Below, piece after piece: positions 34,735-43,571 of a stretch of 64,000 bases of DNA (position 1 is its first letter; each line of letters begins with the position of its first letter). A program made the position numbers and the translations under genes. Where the stretch lies: the NCBI RefSeq assembly GCF_001509555.1, contig NZ_LMAS01000015.1:1-64000 (forward strand). Reading direction: 5' to 3'. This DNA comes from Bacillus sp. FJAT-29937. GTDB lineage: Bacteria > Bacillota > Bacilli > Bacillales > Cytobacillaceae. The notes below the pieces were generated by a model that saw only the letters and a program-made list of their open reading frames with translations, was not told where the DNA came from and did not search any database.

Positions 34735-35157
34735 TTATTTATATAACTCCTTATAGGCGATTACTTTCAATGCCATGATTTCTTCTTCTGTTAATTTCCC
34801 CTGGATTTCCTGAAGGATTTCTTCTTTCGAAACAGATCCATTCTGCACTTGCACCCTAATATCATTAAGTTCGGAAATACCAACCTTTTGAATCAAAACT
34901 TTAGTGGCCTCTTCTTTTGTTTTAAAAGGCAAGTTGCTAGTGTCAGCCGTTTCAGCCTCTTCTATAAATGCCAGTAACTTAGGATCGCTTTCAATTGTTT
35001 TCTTTATTTCCTCCAGTTCCCCACTGTTCTCAAGTTCAGAGGAAATCGTCTCTACTAACTTATCAGAGGCAAACTTTGTACCAAAGTGATAAACACCAAA
35101 CCCAATGCCACCCAGTAAAATAACCGTAACTATTAAAAATTTAATCAATCTCATCAT
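34735..35157 (-). CDS. Small membrane-anchored protein of unknown function
   Basis: 140 residues. One transmembrane helix at ~5-23 (IKFLIVTVILLGGIGFGVYH), then an outside-facing, acidic helical domain (SSELENSGELEEIKKTI; KLTEEEIMALKVIAYKEL). AAGGAG lies six bases before the first ATG. Similar single-helix proteins occur across Bacillaceae, but I cannot name a function. Confidence 0.75.
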   Translation of the reverse strand: MMRLIKFLIVTVILLGGIGFGVYHFGTKFASDKLVETISSELENSGELEEIKKTIESDPKLLAFIEEAETADTSNLPFKTKEEATKVLIQKVGISELNDIRVQVQNGSVSKEEILQEIQGKLTEEEIMALKVIAYKELYK

Positions 35158-35261
35158 TTCACACTCCTTGGGTTAAATAATACTACAAAATGAAAGGGAA
35201 GGTAGAAATAAAACTCTCTCCACCTTCCCACTGTCAAAAATCTTTTAGTAATACCTTTTAA

Positions 35262-35442
35262 GCGGACATTGAATCCGCTATTTATATGAAATGGCCCTAT
35301 TTTTAGGGCTATACGGTCACCGGGTACGTTATTCGCAAAAAAACACAGGGAATACACTGCTTTTTTCATATTAACGGAACCAATGTCCACAAACATATGA
35401 TTTAACCCGTTTTATTAATAATAGCGGCACCTGTGTCCGCTT
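35262..35442. repeat. GCGGACA / TGTCCGC hairpin repeats, cluster 3
   Basis: GCGGACATTGAATCCGCTATTT at 35262, ACGGTCACCGGGTACGTTATTC at 35313, then inverted TTAACGGAACCAATGTCC and ATAGCGGCACCTGTGTCCGC near 35372 and 35421. The step is about 50-51 bases. Confidence 0.8.
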
Positions 35443-35479
35443 AACCTGATGTCTGTGGTCGAACAGCTTTCCCTTTTAA

Positions 35480-35515
35480 CAAAAAAGGTCAAGGAGTTAA
35501 CTCTGTCCTTGACCT
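35480..35515 (-). terminator. Terminator of the 52-residue small ORF
   Basis: On the minus strand AGGTCAAGGA ... TCCTTGACCT, a perfect ten-base stem, followed by TTTTTT. Confidence 0.9.
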
Positions 35516-35537
35516 ATCAATTCACGTGTTCCTTTTA

Positions 35538-35696
35538 TTACCCAAGCGGATACCTCAACACCGGTTTAGAGTTTTTCTTTTCGATTTCTACATTTTGGGG
35601 ACGTCTAGGAAAGGATCCCTTCCCTTCGTCAGGGCCTGTTAAAGTATTTCGCTCATCAAGCTGATCCCCTGTTACCTCAATTGGTCTTTCATCCAT
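35538..35696 (-). CDS. Small 52-residue protein, unknown function
   Basis: Reads MDERPIEVTGDQLDERN through PVLRYPLG. It is supported by an excellent AAGGAGG eight bases before the ATG and by a perfect terminator 23 bases after the stop. It is highly charged, with no membrane segment and a Pro/Arg-rich middle (SFPRRPQNVEIEKK). The opposite strand carries an open frame that lacks these signals. Not recognised as a named family. Confidence 0.7.
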   Translation of the reverse strand: MDERPIEVTGDQLDERNTLTGPDEGKGSFPRRPQNVEIEKKNSKPVLRYPLG

Positions 35697-35804
35697 TCTA
35701 ATTTCCTCCTTAGTTGTGTTACTGCAATTTTTAGTATTCCATTAACAACAGGAATTAGTACATGGATTGTAAATGAGAATCCCTTGAAGTATTTACTGCG
35801 GACA

Positions 35805-36030
35805 TCAGGTTCGTTATTTTCATTAAATGCCCTCGTTTCAGGGGTTAAGCGGACACAGAATACGTTATTTGTCTAAAATAGCTCTTTTTTAGGGCTATAC
35901 GGACACCAGGTACGTTATTCGCAAAAAAACACAGGGAAGTCACTGCTTTTTAGCAAAATAGCGCATCCTGAGTCCGCAAACACAGGGAATTAACCCATTT
36001 TGTCGCATTTAACGGAACTGGAGTCCGCCA
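35805..36030. repeat. GCGGACA / TGTCCGC hairpin repeats, cluster 4
   Basis: TGCGGACATCAGGTTCGTTATT, AGCGGACACAGAATACGTTATT and ACGGACACCAGGTACGTTATT, followed by inverted CAAAATAGCGCATCCTGAG and TTAACGGAACTGGAGTCCGC. The segment CTTTTTAGCAAAATAGCGCA is the uninterrupted form of the site used by the IS1111-type element at 60176. Bases 36030-36334 show only weak hairpins. Confidence 0.8.
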
Positions 36031-36334
36031 AGTTCAGTTAGGTAGACTTCGAATATGTTTTTTCCTAATTTAAATTTTTACCCATTGGTTTATCGCAGCA
36101 TGACGTAGGTAACTAGGCAGGAGATCAAGGGAGCACATTTTTCCAAGCAATTTACTAAGTCTAGGAAACAAAACACCGGAACATTCCGGCATTTCCTCAA
36201 AGAAATACGGAACCGTCCCGATGTTTTATGTAGATTACGTTACGTGGGTTTAAGGCCAAATTAGAAAACTAAAATGGCCAGCCACCTAACGTAGTATGGA
36301 ACTTACAAAAACCACTCCACACCCAACCGCCCTA

Positions 36335-37027
36335 CTAAAATTTATTTTTAATAACAACTTCAGTTACAATCAGATTTTTTCGAAGTTTAGCATTATCAAT
36401 GATAATATCCGCTATATCATCTGGATCCATGAAATCCTTCATTTTCACTTCTGTGAGAATGCCGTCCCAGAAAGGTGATTTCATTCCACCCATATAAGCA
36501 CCGAACACGCGAATGCCCGTGTCATTTAGTTCCTTGACAAGGCTCTCTGTGAATCCCCGCACTCCGAATTTACTCGCACAATAAACGGACTCGGTAACTT
36601 TCCCTTCAACTCCAGCCGTTGACACAACATTTACAATAATGCCTTGGTTGCGCTCTTTCATGCTCGGCAGGACTTCTTGTGTGCAAAAAATCGTTCCCTT
36701 TAAATTTATATCGATCATATCATGCACATGTTCTTCCGATATATTTTCTGCCAAATCAAACACGCCGAGTCCAGCATTATTGATTAATAAATCAATGGGC
36801 CCCACTTCTTCCTTAATGGACCACATTACCTTTTCTACCGCACTTTTGGACGTCACATCCAACTCGTAAATAGAGTAGCTGTTAGTTAATTGTTTAGCGG
36901 TTTCTTCAAGTTTTGAAGCTCTTCTTCCTATTAAACATACATGGCAGCCCATATTAGAATACTTTTTAGCCAGAGAAGCACCTAGTCCGCTGCCGGCACC
37001 TGTGATAACAACAACTTTTAGTTCCAA
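36335..37027 (-). CDS. SDR-family oxidoreductase, last gene of the LacI operon
   Basis: 230 residues, TTG start about ten bases after AGGAGG. Cofactor loop TGAGSGLGASLAKKY, NNAGLGVFD, catalytic STAGVEGKVTESVYCASKFG showing Ser and YxxxK (YCASK). Probably NAD(P)-dependent oxidation or reduction of a sugar-like or acyl compound. It follows the M20 gene by 18 bases on the same strand, so it belongs to the operon that begins at 47603. Confidence 0.85.
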   Translation of the reverse strand: MELKVVVITGAGSGLGASLAKKYSNMGCHVCLIGRRASKLEETAKQLTNSYSIYELDVTSKSAVEKVMWSIKEEVGPIDLLINNAGLGVFDLAENISEEHVHDMIDINLKGTIFCTQEVLPSMKERNQGIIVNVVSTAGVEGKVTESVYCASKFGVRGFTESLVKELNDTGIRVFGAYMGGMKSPFWDGILTEVKMKDFMDPDDIADIIIDNAKLRKNLIVTEVVIKNKF

Positions 37028-37045
37028 ATCATATTCTCCTCCTTC

Positions 37046-38263
37046 TTAGTCCAAAGCGCCATTCGCACCCTCTTGAACCCCTAAATAATCAATGGCCAAG
37101 GCAATGTAGTATTTTATGGAGTCGAGGTATTTTTGAATTTCAACCCATTCATCAGGCTGGTGGGCTTGTTTAGGTTCTCCCGGTCCATATATTAAAATAG
37201 GAACTTTAGGAAGGTGTGCCTTGTAAATGGATCCATCTGTATAATAATTAACCCCGCCTGGCTTTAGGCTTTCCTTACTATTCAAGCTTTGAGCTGTTCC
37301 AATCCCTAAATCAATAAAAGGATCGTCTGCAGGAGTATAGACACAGCCCATATCATTCAGTACTTCTATTCCAAACGACACATTCATTTTTTCAGATACC
37401 TTTTGTGCCAGCTGGTTGATATCCTCAGTAATTTCTAGATGTGATTGTCCTGGCACAGTACGAATATCAATAGTCATAGAACATTCGTCTGGAACGACAT
37501 TTGTCCCAACTCCCCCATTGATCATTCCAATATTCAATGTAGAGCCTCCTAAGATTTCATGCTCATCATATTGGAGAATATAAGTATTCAATTCATTCAT
37601 AAATTGATTCATTGCCAATATTGCATTAATTCCTTCCGAAGGCATGGAACCATGTGCTGTTTTTCCAAACATAGAGATTTTTAACCACAATACACCCTTA
37701 TGGGCAATAACGGGTTGATTTGAAGTGGGTTCGCTAATAACAATCGCCGAAGCTTGATTAATTTGACCTTTTTTCACCACTGTTTTAGCACCTAGGCAAT
37801 CCACTTCTTCACCGACAGTACCTACAAATTGAAGAATACCATTCAATTTAATTCCCGCTTTTTGGATACATTCCATTGCGATAATCATGGCGGCTACACC
37901 ACTTTTCATATCTGATGAGCCCCGCCCATATATCCGGCCATCAACCTGTCTTCCTTCAAACACTGGATAGGTCCATTCTACATTCCCGACTGGGACGGTA
38001 TCGAAATGTCCGCTGAATATTAGCCTTTTTGAATGGTCAGGTGCGATTTCTTCATTTACATATGAAACGATTAAGTTTTCTCTATCCTTTTCCACTAAAT
38101 CTGGCTGTACCAATAATCCTGTTTTTTCAAGGCGCTGACTAATCTTGTCCGCTAGCGCTTTTTCCCCACCTGGAAGATTGATCGTATTGATCTGGATTAA
38201 TGACTTTAAAAATTGAATAGCATCATCTTTATCTAGATGTTGAAATACCTTTTGAATATCCAT
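37046..38263 (-). CDS. M20-family metallopeptidase (ArgE/DapE-like)
   Basis: 405 residues. Di-zinc M20 motifs: SGHFDTVPVG (first His, Asp), GRGSSDMKSGVAAM (bridging Asp), VGTVGEEVDCLGA (catalytic and binding Glu) and a final His in QAHQPDEW. A dimerisation-lid segment with KTAHGSMPSEGINA is in the middle. Likely removes an acyl or aminoacyl group from an imported compound. The second M20 enzyme in this operon (see 43572). Confidence 0.88.
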   Translation of the reverse strand: MDIQKVFQHLDKDDAIQFLKSLIQINTINLPGGEKALADKISQRLEKTGLLVQPDLVEKDRENLIVSYVNEEIAPDHSKRLIFSGHFDTVPVGNVEWTYPVFEGRQVDGRIYGRGSSDMKSGVAAMIIAMECIQKAGIKLNGILQFVGTVGEEVDCLGAKTVVKKGQINQASAIVISEPTSNQPVIAHKGVLWLKISMFGKTAHGSMPSEGINAILAMNQFMNELNTYILQYDEHEILGGSTLNIGMINGGVGTNVVPDECSMTIDIRTVPGQSHLEITEDINQLAQKVSEKMNVSFGIEVLNDMGCVYTPADDPFIDLGIGTAQSLNSKESLKPGGVNYYTDGSIYKAHLPKVPILIYGPGEPKQAHQPDEWVEIQKYLDSIKYYIALAIDYLGVQEGANGALD

Positions 38264-38268
38264 AATAG

Positions 38269-39174
38269 CTACACTTCCCTCTCTAGAAAATGCGGCAGGC
38301 CTTTTCTCGCACCAACTTCAGATACAGCACTAGACCCCAATTTAATTCCGGCCCGCAAGATCTCCTCTTGCGACCAATTTCGAATGATTCCATATAGGGC
38401 ACCTACAGCAAAAGCATCACCTGCACCAGTTGAATCAACTGGATGAACCTTTATAGATGGCAGGGCTAGCTGACTATAGCCTCTTCCTTCTGTGATAAAA
38501 CTAGACAGTGCACCCTCTTTACCTAATTTAACAAATATATTGCCCACTCCTAAATCATGGAGTGATTTTATCGAATGATCCAGATCTTGATTCGGGAATA
38601 GATCATTTATTTCGGAGCGATTGACGAATAAAATATCTGTTTTTGACAGCAATGGCTCCAAAAATGGCAAACCTTTCTTTGTCAATAAAGTACTTGGATC
38701 AAAAGAAATTCTCAAGTCAGGACATTCTTCTTTCCATCTAAATAGTGAGGGCGCCAGATTTATGACGGGACTGCTTATATGCAATAAGCTAATACTTTCA
38801 AAAAATCCCCGCGGGACGAGATCAGCATCATAATGTGAATTAGCCCCTGGGAAAGTGTACATCGTTCGTAATCCCGCATTGTTTACAAGCACCATAACAG
38901 TGCCAGAGGTTTTTCCTTGTATTTTTTGAATATAATCAAGCTTAACCTTTTCAAGGCTATTTAATAGAAAAGAAGTATACGATTCTTCACCGACTGCCCC
39001 TAAGAAATATACTTCTTCCCCTAAACGCGAAAGACCGACAGCAACATTGGCTGCCGATCCACCCGGGGCTATTTGTAATTCCTTGCCTTCCACTTCTTGA
39101 TCGATTTCTGCAAATCCATCAATCAGTCCAATTAAGTCTGCATTAATAAATCCATGTACCGCAACTTTTACCAT
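38269..39174 (-). CDS. PfkB-family sugar kinase
   Basis: 301 residues. Ribokinase-fold signatures: GGSAANVAVGLSRLGEEVYF near residue 38 and VDSTGAGDAFAVGALYG near 244, the latter carrying the catalytic Asp. Five bases before the M20 gene, so tightly co-transcribed. The substrate is unknown. It differs from the canonical ribokinase also in this operon (45665), which suggests two successive or alternative phosphorylations. Confidence 0.88.
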   Translation of the reverse strand: MVKVAVHGFINADLIGLIDGFAEIDQEVEGKELQIAPGGSAANVAVGLSRLGEEVYFLGAVGEESYTSFLLNSLEKVKLDYIQKIQGKTSGTVMVLVNNAGLRTMYTFPGANSHYDADLVPRGFFESISLLHISSPVINLAPSLFRWKEECPDLRISFDPSTLLTKKGLPFLEPLLSKTDILFVNRSEINDLFPNQDLDHSIKSLHDLGVGNIFVKLGKEGALSSFITEGRGYSQLALPSIKVHPVDSTGAGDAFAVGALYGIIRNWSQEEILRAGIKLGSSAVSEVGARKGLPHFLEREV

Positions 39175-39191
39175 GTTAAAAACTCCCTATT

Positions 39192-40031
39192 CTATCGGAG
39201 TGAATTTACTTGGTCCATAAACTGTTTTACTCTTTCAATATCTACTCTTTCCCACCAGTTTCCGTTTTCCTTAAGGAAGCTTCCAACAATCGCACCATCT
39301 GCAATAGATAGAATCTTCTTGGCATTGCCAGTAGTCATTCCGCTTCCAATAATAACTGGTAAACTAGCAGACTCCTTAATACCGATGAGTTCATCTAGTG
39401 AAGTTTCATCCCCGGTTCGGTTTCCAGTAGCAATTAAAATATCAGCATCAAAGAATTCATTATCCCGTGTTTGTTCTGCCAAGCTGCGGTCAGCAACGAT
39501 GGAATGACTGCCATGCTTTACATGAACATCGGCCATAACCTTTATATCATCACCGAAGAGGTTTGCTTTATATCTCATAGCTTTTGCTGAGGCCCCTTCG
39601 ACGATTCCTTCATTAGCTACGTAAGCATTTACCCATTGATTTGATCGAACCCATTTAGCATCACATGCTTTGGCAATCGCAATAGCCGGGACGACTGCAT
39701 TAGCTAAGCAGTTTACACCTAGAGGCAGCTTAGATGCTTTACGAATTTCGACCCCTACTGCCGTCATGGCTGCAACCGTTTCAAAGCTGAAGTCCTCTGG
39801 CTTTGGAAAAGGAAGGTCCCATGCATTTTCTATTTGTAAGCCATCTACTCCGCCCTCTTCCATACGGCGGACATCCTCAAGGGCAAACTGGATGATTTCA
39901 TCCATACTTTCGCCTTTATAATGAGGAGCTCCAGGAAGTGGTTTCAAATGAACCATACCTATAATTGGTTTTGATACATGAAATAAATTTTCTAATATAT
40001 GCTTCTTTTCCGGAAAAATACCGCCACTCAT
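39192..40031 (-). CDS. BtpA/SgcQ-family TIM-barrel protein
   Basis: About 279 residues from ATG 40029-40031; an AGGTGA overlapping the permease stop lies five bases upstream. Family pattern: PIIGMVHLKPLPGAPHYKG, EGGVDGLQIENAWDLPF, LGVNCLANA, MADVHVKHGSHS, ILIATGNRTGDETS and a terminal phosphate-type loop IGSGMTTGNAKKIL with GAIVGSFLK. BtpA was named from photosystem I biogenesis, but bacterial operon members such as SgcQ are presumed sugar-phosphate enzymes. Here it lies between ABC importer and kinase genes, supporting a catabolic role. Confidence 0.85.
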   Translation of the reverse strand: MSGGIFPEKKHILENLFHVSKPIIGMVHLKPLPGAPHYKGESMDEIIQFALEDVRRMEEGGVDGLQIENAWDLPFPKPEDFSFETVAAMTAVGVEIRKASKLPLGVNCLANAVVPAIAIAKACDAKWVRSNQWVNAYVANEGIVEGASAKAMRYKANLFGDDIKVMADVHVKHGSHSIVADRSLAEQTRDNEFFDADILIATGNRTGDETSLDELIGIKESASLPVIIGSGMTTGNAKKILSIADGAIVGSFLKENGNWWERVDIERVKQFMDQVNSLR

Positions 40032-40040
40032 AATATTCAC

Positions 40041-41045
40041 CTACACACTCGCATTTTTTCTTGCTTTAATCGAATTAAGCCAAACCGCTAATAAAATAAC
40101 AACACCCTTAATCATCAATTGATTATAGGAAGAAACATTTAATAAATTTAACCCGTTGTTCAGAATAGAAATAATCGCTACACCCATTAAAGTTCCAGCA
40201 ATTTTCCCTTCGCCTCCGAATAGGTTAGTTCCGCCTAATACAACAGCGGCGATTGCATCTAATTCAGATCCTGTACCTGCATTCGGTGAACCAGAAGACA
40301 GACGAGAGGCAAGGACGATACCGGCGATAGCCGTAACAGCTCCCCCTAAAACATAAACGCCTGTCTTCACCCATTTCACATTAATACCGCATAATCTTGC
40401 AGCCTCTTCATTGTCACCAATCGCATAAACATTTCTGCCGAAACGAGTATGTGATAACAAAACATGCCCAATAATGGCCACAACAATCATGATAATAATC
40501 GCTGTTGGAATAGGGCCAAGATACCCGCGTCCAATTTGTCTGAATCCAGCATCAGTAATAACAACCGGGGTTCCTGCTGTATACACAAAAGCAATCCCGC
40601 TTAAAATGGTCGTCATTGCTAGAGTGACAATAAACGGCGGGATATTCTGTGTTGAAATAACAGTTCCCATAAAGAGACCAATTAGTCCGCCCACTAAGAC
40701 GGTAATAAGAATCGCAAGCGGAATCGGTACACCCGCTACAATAAGCCCGCTCACTACTACACCACTTACAGCTAGCTGGGATCCTGCACTTAAGTCAATT
40801 CCTCCCGTAATAATAATGAAGGTCATTGCTACAGCCATAATACATAATACAGCGGATTGACGCATGACATTAAGCAAGTTATCAACTGTCAAAAAGTCAG
40901 TAGTAATAATAGACATAATGATAAATAGTAAAGCTAGACCGATAGTCGTACTACCCTTGTCGAAAAGGACATAAAGCCTTTGCTTCCAGTTTGCTTTCTG
41001 TGTGTTTTGATCCAAATTCATGTTTGTTGATGTATTATTAAGCAC
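40041..41045 (-). CDS. Ribose-type ABC transporter permease
   Basis: 334 residues, RbsC family, with eight to ten hydrophobic helices. Signatures: TGGIDLSAGSQLAVSGVV, GFRQIGRGYLGPIP, RFGRNVYAIGDNEEAARLCG, GTGSELDAIAAVVLGGTNLFGG. GTG start seven bases after GGAGGT, overlapping the ATPase gene end by eight bases. Confidence 0.93.
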   Translation of the reverse strand: MLNNTSTNMNLDQNTQKANWKQRLYVLFDKGSTTIGLALLFIIMSIITTDFLTVDNLLNVMRQSAVLCIMAVAMTFIIITGGIDLSAGSQLAVSGVVVSGLIVAGVPIPLAILITVLVGGLIGLFMGTVISTQNIPPFIVTLAMTTILSGIAFVYTAGTPVVITDAGFRQIGRGYLGPIPTAIIIMIVVAIIGHVLLSHTRFGRNVYAIGDNEEAARLCGINVKWVKTGVYVLGGAVTAIAGIVLASRLSSGSPNAGTGSELDAIAAVVLGGTNLFGGEGKIAGTLMGVAIISILNNGLNLLNVSSYNQLMIKGVVILLAVWLNSIKARKNASV

Positions 41046-42546
41046 CTATTCCACCTCCAAAGGCTAATTTTAATATATTATCTGAGGTTATTTGTTCTTT
41101 ACTAAGTTCGCCGGCAATAGCCCCTTCTCTCATGACAATTGTTCGGTCACTCATCCCAACAATTTCTGATAGCTCGGAAGAAATCATGATGATTCCAACG
41201 CCCTGCTTGGCAAGATTACTGATCTGGGCAAAAATTTCGGCCTTTGCACCTACATCAACCCCGCGGCATGGTTCATCTAGTATTAGGATTCTTGGTTCTT
41301 GGATCATCCAGCGTGCGATAATGGCCTTTTGCTGATTTCCTCCACTTAACGTAGATACTTTCTGTTCCATCGTGCTCGCCTTAATATTTAACCTTTGTTT
41401 ATAATCCTCTGAAACTTCTTTTTCTGTCTTTTTGTTAATAAGGAGACCCTTTTTAAACTTGCTGAGGCTTGGAAGAGAAATATTTTCTCTTACAGTCTGC
41501 TTTAGAATCAGGCCAGTTTCTTTACGGTTCTCTGTAACAAAGCCAATTCCCATCCTGATTGCATCGCTGGGATTATTAATTTTAGCTATTTGATTGTCAA
41601 TCAATATTTCACCACTATCTATTTTTAACAGGCCGAATAATGCCTGAGCGATTTCCGTCCTTCCTGAGCCTACCAAGCCGGCTACTCCGAGAATTTCACC
41701 GCTTCGTAATTCAAAGTTAATATCCTTAAGCACTCCTGATTTTGAAAGGTTTTGCACCTTTAATACAGGCTCTCCGATAGGAACTTCCTCTTTATTAAAA
41801 TAATCGTCCATCTTCCGGTTAACCATCAATTCAACGAGCTGGTCTACATCCTTAACCTCATCCATTGGAAGGGTTTTAATATGAGTACCATCTCTTAGAA
41901 CAGTAACAGTATCACAAACCTTGAAGATCTCATCCATTCTATGGGATATATATAAGATGCTGACACCTTTATTTTTAAGTTCGGTTACGAGAGACAGCAG
42001 AATCTCTGTTTCTCTTTCAGATAATGATGAAGTAGGTTCATCCATAATCAATATTTTAGCTTCCTGAGAAATCGCACGTGCAATTTCAATCATCTGTTTT
42101 TGTGCAATACTAATTTCTTTTGCCAATTGTTTCGGATTAAGATTAATTTGAAGCGATTTAAAAATTTCTGCTGCCTTTTCATTCATGTAATTCCAATTAA
42201 TTAAACCCATTTTCTTAGTTGGCTGACTGCCAAGAAAGACATTTTCTGCAACCGTTAAGAAATTGGCTACATTTAATTCTTGGTAAATACAATGAATCCC
42301 GATTTTCTTTGAGGATTTAGGATCCATATTGTCAATGATTTCGCCTTTATAACGAATTTCCCCACTCGTTTTTGAATAGGCGCCTGTTAGAATTTTCATT
42401 AAGGTAGACTTGCCTGCTCCATTCTCTCCAACAAGCGCATGAACACTTCCAGGATAAACAGTCAGAGAAACACCCTTAAGTGCTTTTACACCGGAAAATT
42501 CCTTTGTAATATTCTCCAGTTCTATGATTGGTGAGTTCACTTCCAT
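41038..42546 (-). CDS. Ribose-type ABC transporter ATPase, double domain
   Basis: 502 residues, RbsA/MglA type. First domain Walker A GENGAGKSTL with ISIAQKQMIEIARA and Walker B ILIMDEPTSSLS. The second domain has the degenerate P-loop GLVGSGRTEIA, signature LSGGNQQKAIIARW and ILILDEPCRGVDVGAK. GGGGGAG ribosome binding site before the ATG. Confidence 0.94.
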   Translation of the reverse strand: MEVNSPIIELENITKEFSGVKALKGVSLTVYPGSVHALVGENGAGKSTLMKILTGAYSKTSGEIRYKGEIIDNMDPKSSKKIGIHCIYQELNVANFLTVAENVFLGSQPTKKMGLINWNYMNEKAAEIFKSLQINLNPKQLAKEISIAQKQMIEIARAISQEAKILIMDEPTSSLSERETEILLSLVTELKNKGVSILYISHRMDEIFKVCDTVTVLRDGTHIKTLPMDEVKDVDQLVELMVNRKMDDYFNKEEVPIGEPVLKVQNLSKSGVLKDINFELRSGEILGVAGLVGSGRTEIAQALFGLLKIDSGEILIDNQIAKINNPSDAIRMGIGFVTENRKETGLILKQTVRENISLPSLSKFKKGLLINKKTEKEVSEDYKQRLNIKASTMEQKVSTLSGGNQQKAIIARWMIQEPRILILDEPCRGVDVGAKAEIFAQISNLAKQGVGIIMISSELSEIVGMSDRTIVMREGAIAGELSKEQITSDNILKLAFGGGIGA

Positions 42547-42599
42547 ACTCCCCCTTTTGTTTAGTGAGAAAACAGGGAGAAAATCTCCCTGTTCTACTA

Positions 42600-43538
42600 T
42601 TAGAAATGTTCGTCTACATTCGATTTGTCGATTAAAATAACTGGTACACTAATATTTTTATCTAGTTCTTTTCCATTAATAGCATCAAGGGCAGCCTTGA
42701 TAGATTCTTCACCAATTTTGAAAGGCTGCTGCTGAATCATAGCAAGAATAAAGTCACTGCGAACTCCTTCTGCTGCTTCTTCTGTTACATCAAAACCTAT
42801 GATCTTTGTATGCTTGTTGTTCGCTGATTCTAGAGCGGCTAACGCACCCAGCACACTATTTTCTGCAGTAGCGTAAATATAATCAACATCTGGATTAGCT
42901 TGAAGAATATTTTCTACTGTTGCCATTGACTTTTGACGGTCGTAACCTGGTTGGCTATTTAGGACTTTTACATTTCCCATATCCTTTAATACTTCTTTAA
43001 AGCCTTCTAATCTTTGTTTTTGAACGAAAGATTGTTCATGTGTAACAACTGCGATTTGTACATCCTTGCCTTTAGCTTCAATGTCTTTTTTTAGATACTC
43101 ACCAAGTTGTTTACCGGCTTCAAGGTTCTCAGTTCCAATGAAAGTATCTACACTTCCACTTTCTACTACTGCATCTGCCGTAATAATCGGAATGCCTTTT
43201 TCCTTTGCCTCTTCAACAACTGGAACAACCCCAGCATTATCTACTGCTAAAACGACTAGAGCGTCTACACCCTTTTGCATATAATCTTCAATAGAAGATA
43301 CTTGCTTTGCTAAGTCGAGGTTCGGGTCATTAACTAACAATTCTACTCCCGCTTCTTCTGCTGCCTTTTTCATTCCATTATCAATATCAATAAAGAATTG
43401 GTGGCGAAGCGTAGCTGTTGAAACCCCAATTGTTATTTTTCCATCATCTTTTTTACCAGAGTCTGCTTTTTCCCCTGAATTACAAGCTGATAAAACTAGT
43501 AACATGGACAAACAAATTAGAAACAACGTTTTTTTCAT
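42600..43538 (-). CDS. Ribose-type ABC substrate-binding lipoprotein
   Basis: 312 residues. Lipoprotein signal MKKTLFLICLSMLLVLSAC with lipobox LSAC and Cys19. Periplasmic-binding type 1 fold (Peripla_BP_4): IGVSTATLRHQFFIDIDNG, NDPNLDLAKQVSSIEDYMQK, LVVLAVDNAG, FIGTENLEAGKQLGEYL. Ligand could be ribose or another sugar-like compound; M20 and GATase neighbours suggest a nitrogen-containing one. Confidence 0.92.
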   Translation of the reverse strand: MKKTLFLICLSMLLVLSACNSGEKADSGKKDDGKITIGVSTATLRHQFFIDIDNGMKKAAEEAGVELLVNDPNLDLAKQVSSIEDYMQKGVDALVVLAVDNAGVVPVVEEAKEKGIPIITADAVVESGSVDTFIGTENLEAGKQLGEYLKKDIEAKGKDVQIAVVTHEQSFVQKQRLEGFKEVLKDMGNVKVLNSQPGYDRQKSMATVENILQANPDVDYIYATAENSVLGALAALESANNKHTKIIGFDVTEEAAEGVRSDFILAMIQQQPFKIGEESIKAALDAINGKELDKNISVPVILIDKSNVDEHF

Positions 43539-43571
43539 AAAATTTTCCCCTCCATTTAAATGAATAGTTTT

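Noticed and set aside
35449-35664. 71-codon plus-strand frame
   Set aside because: It is antisense to a 52-codon frame with a far better ribosome binding site and terminator.
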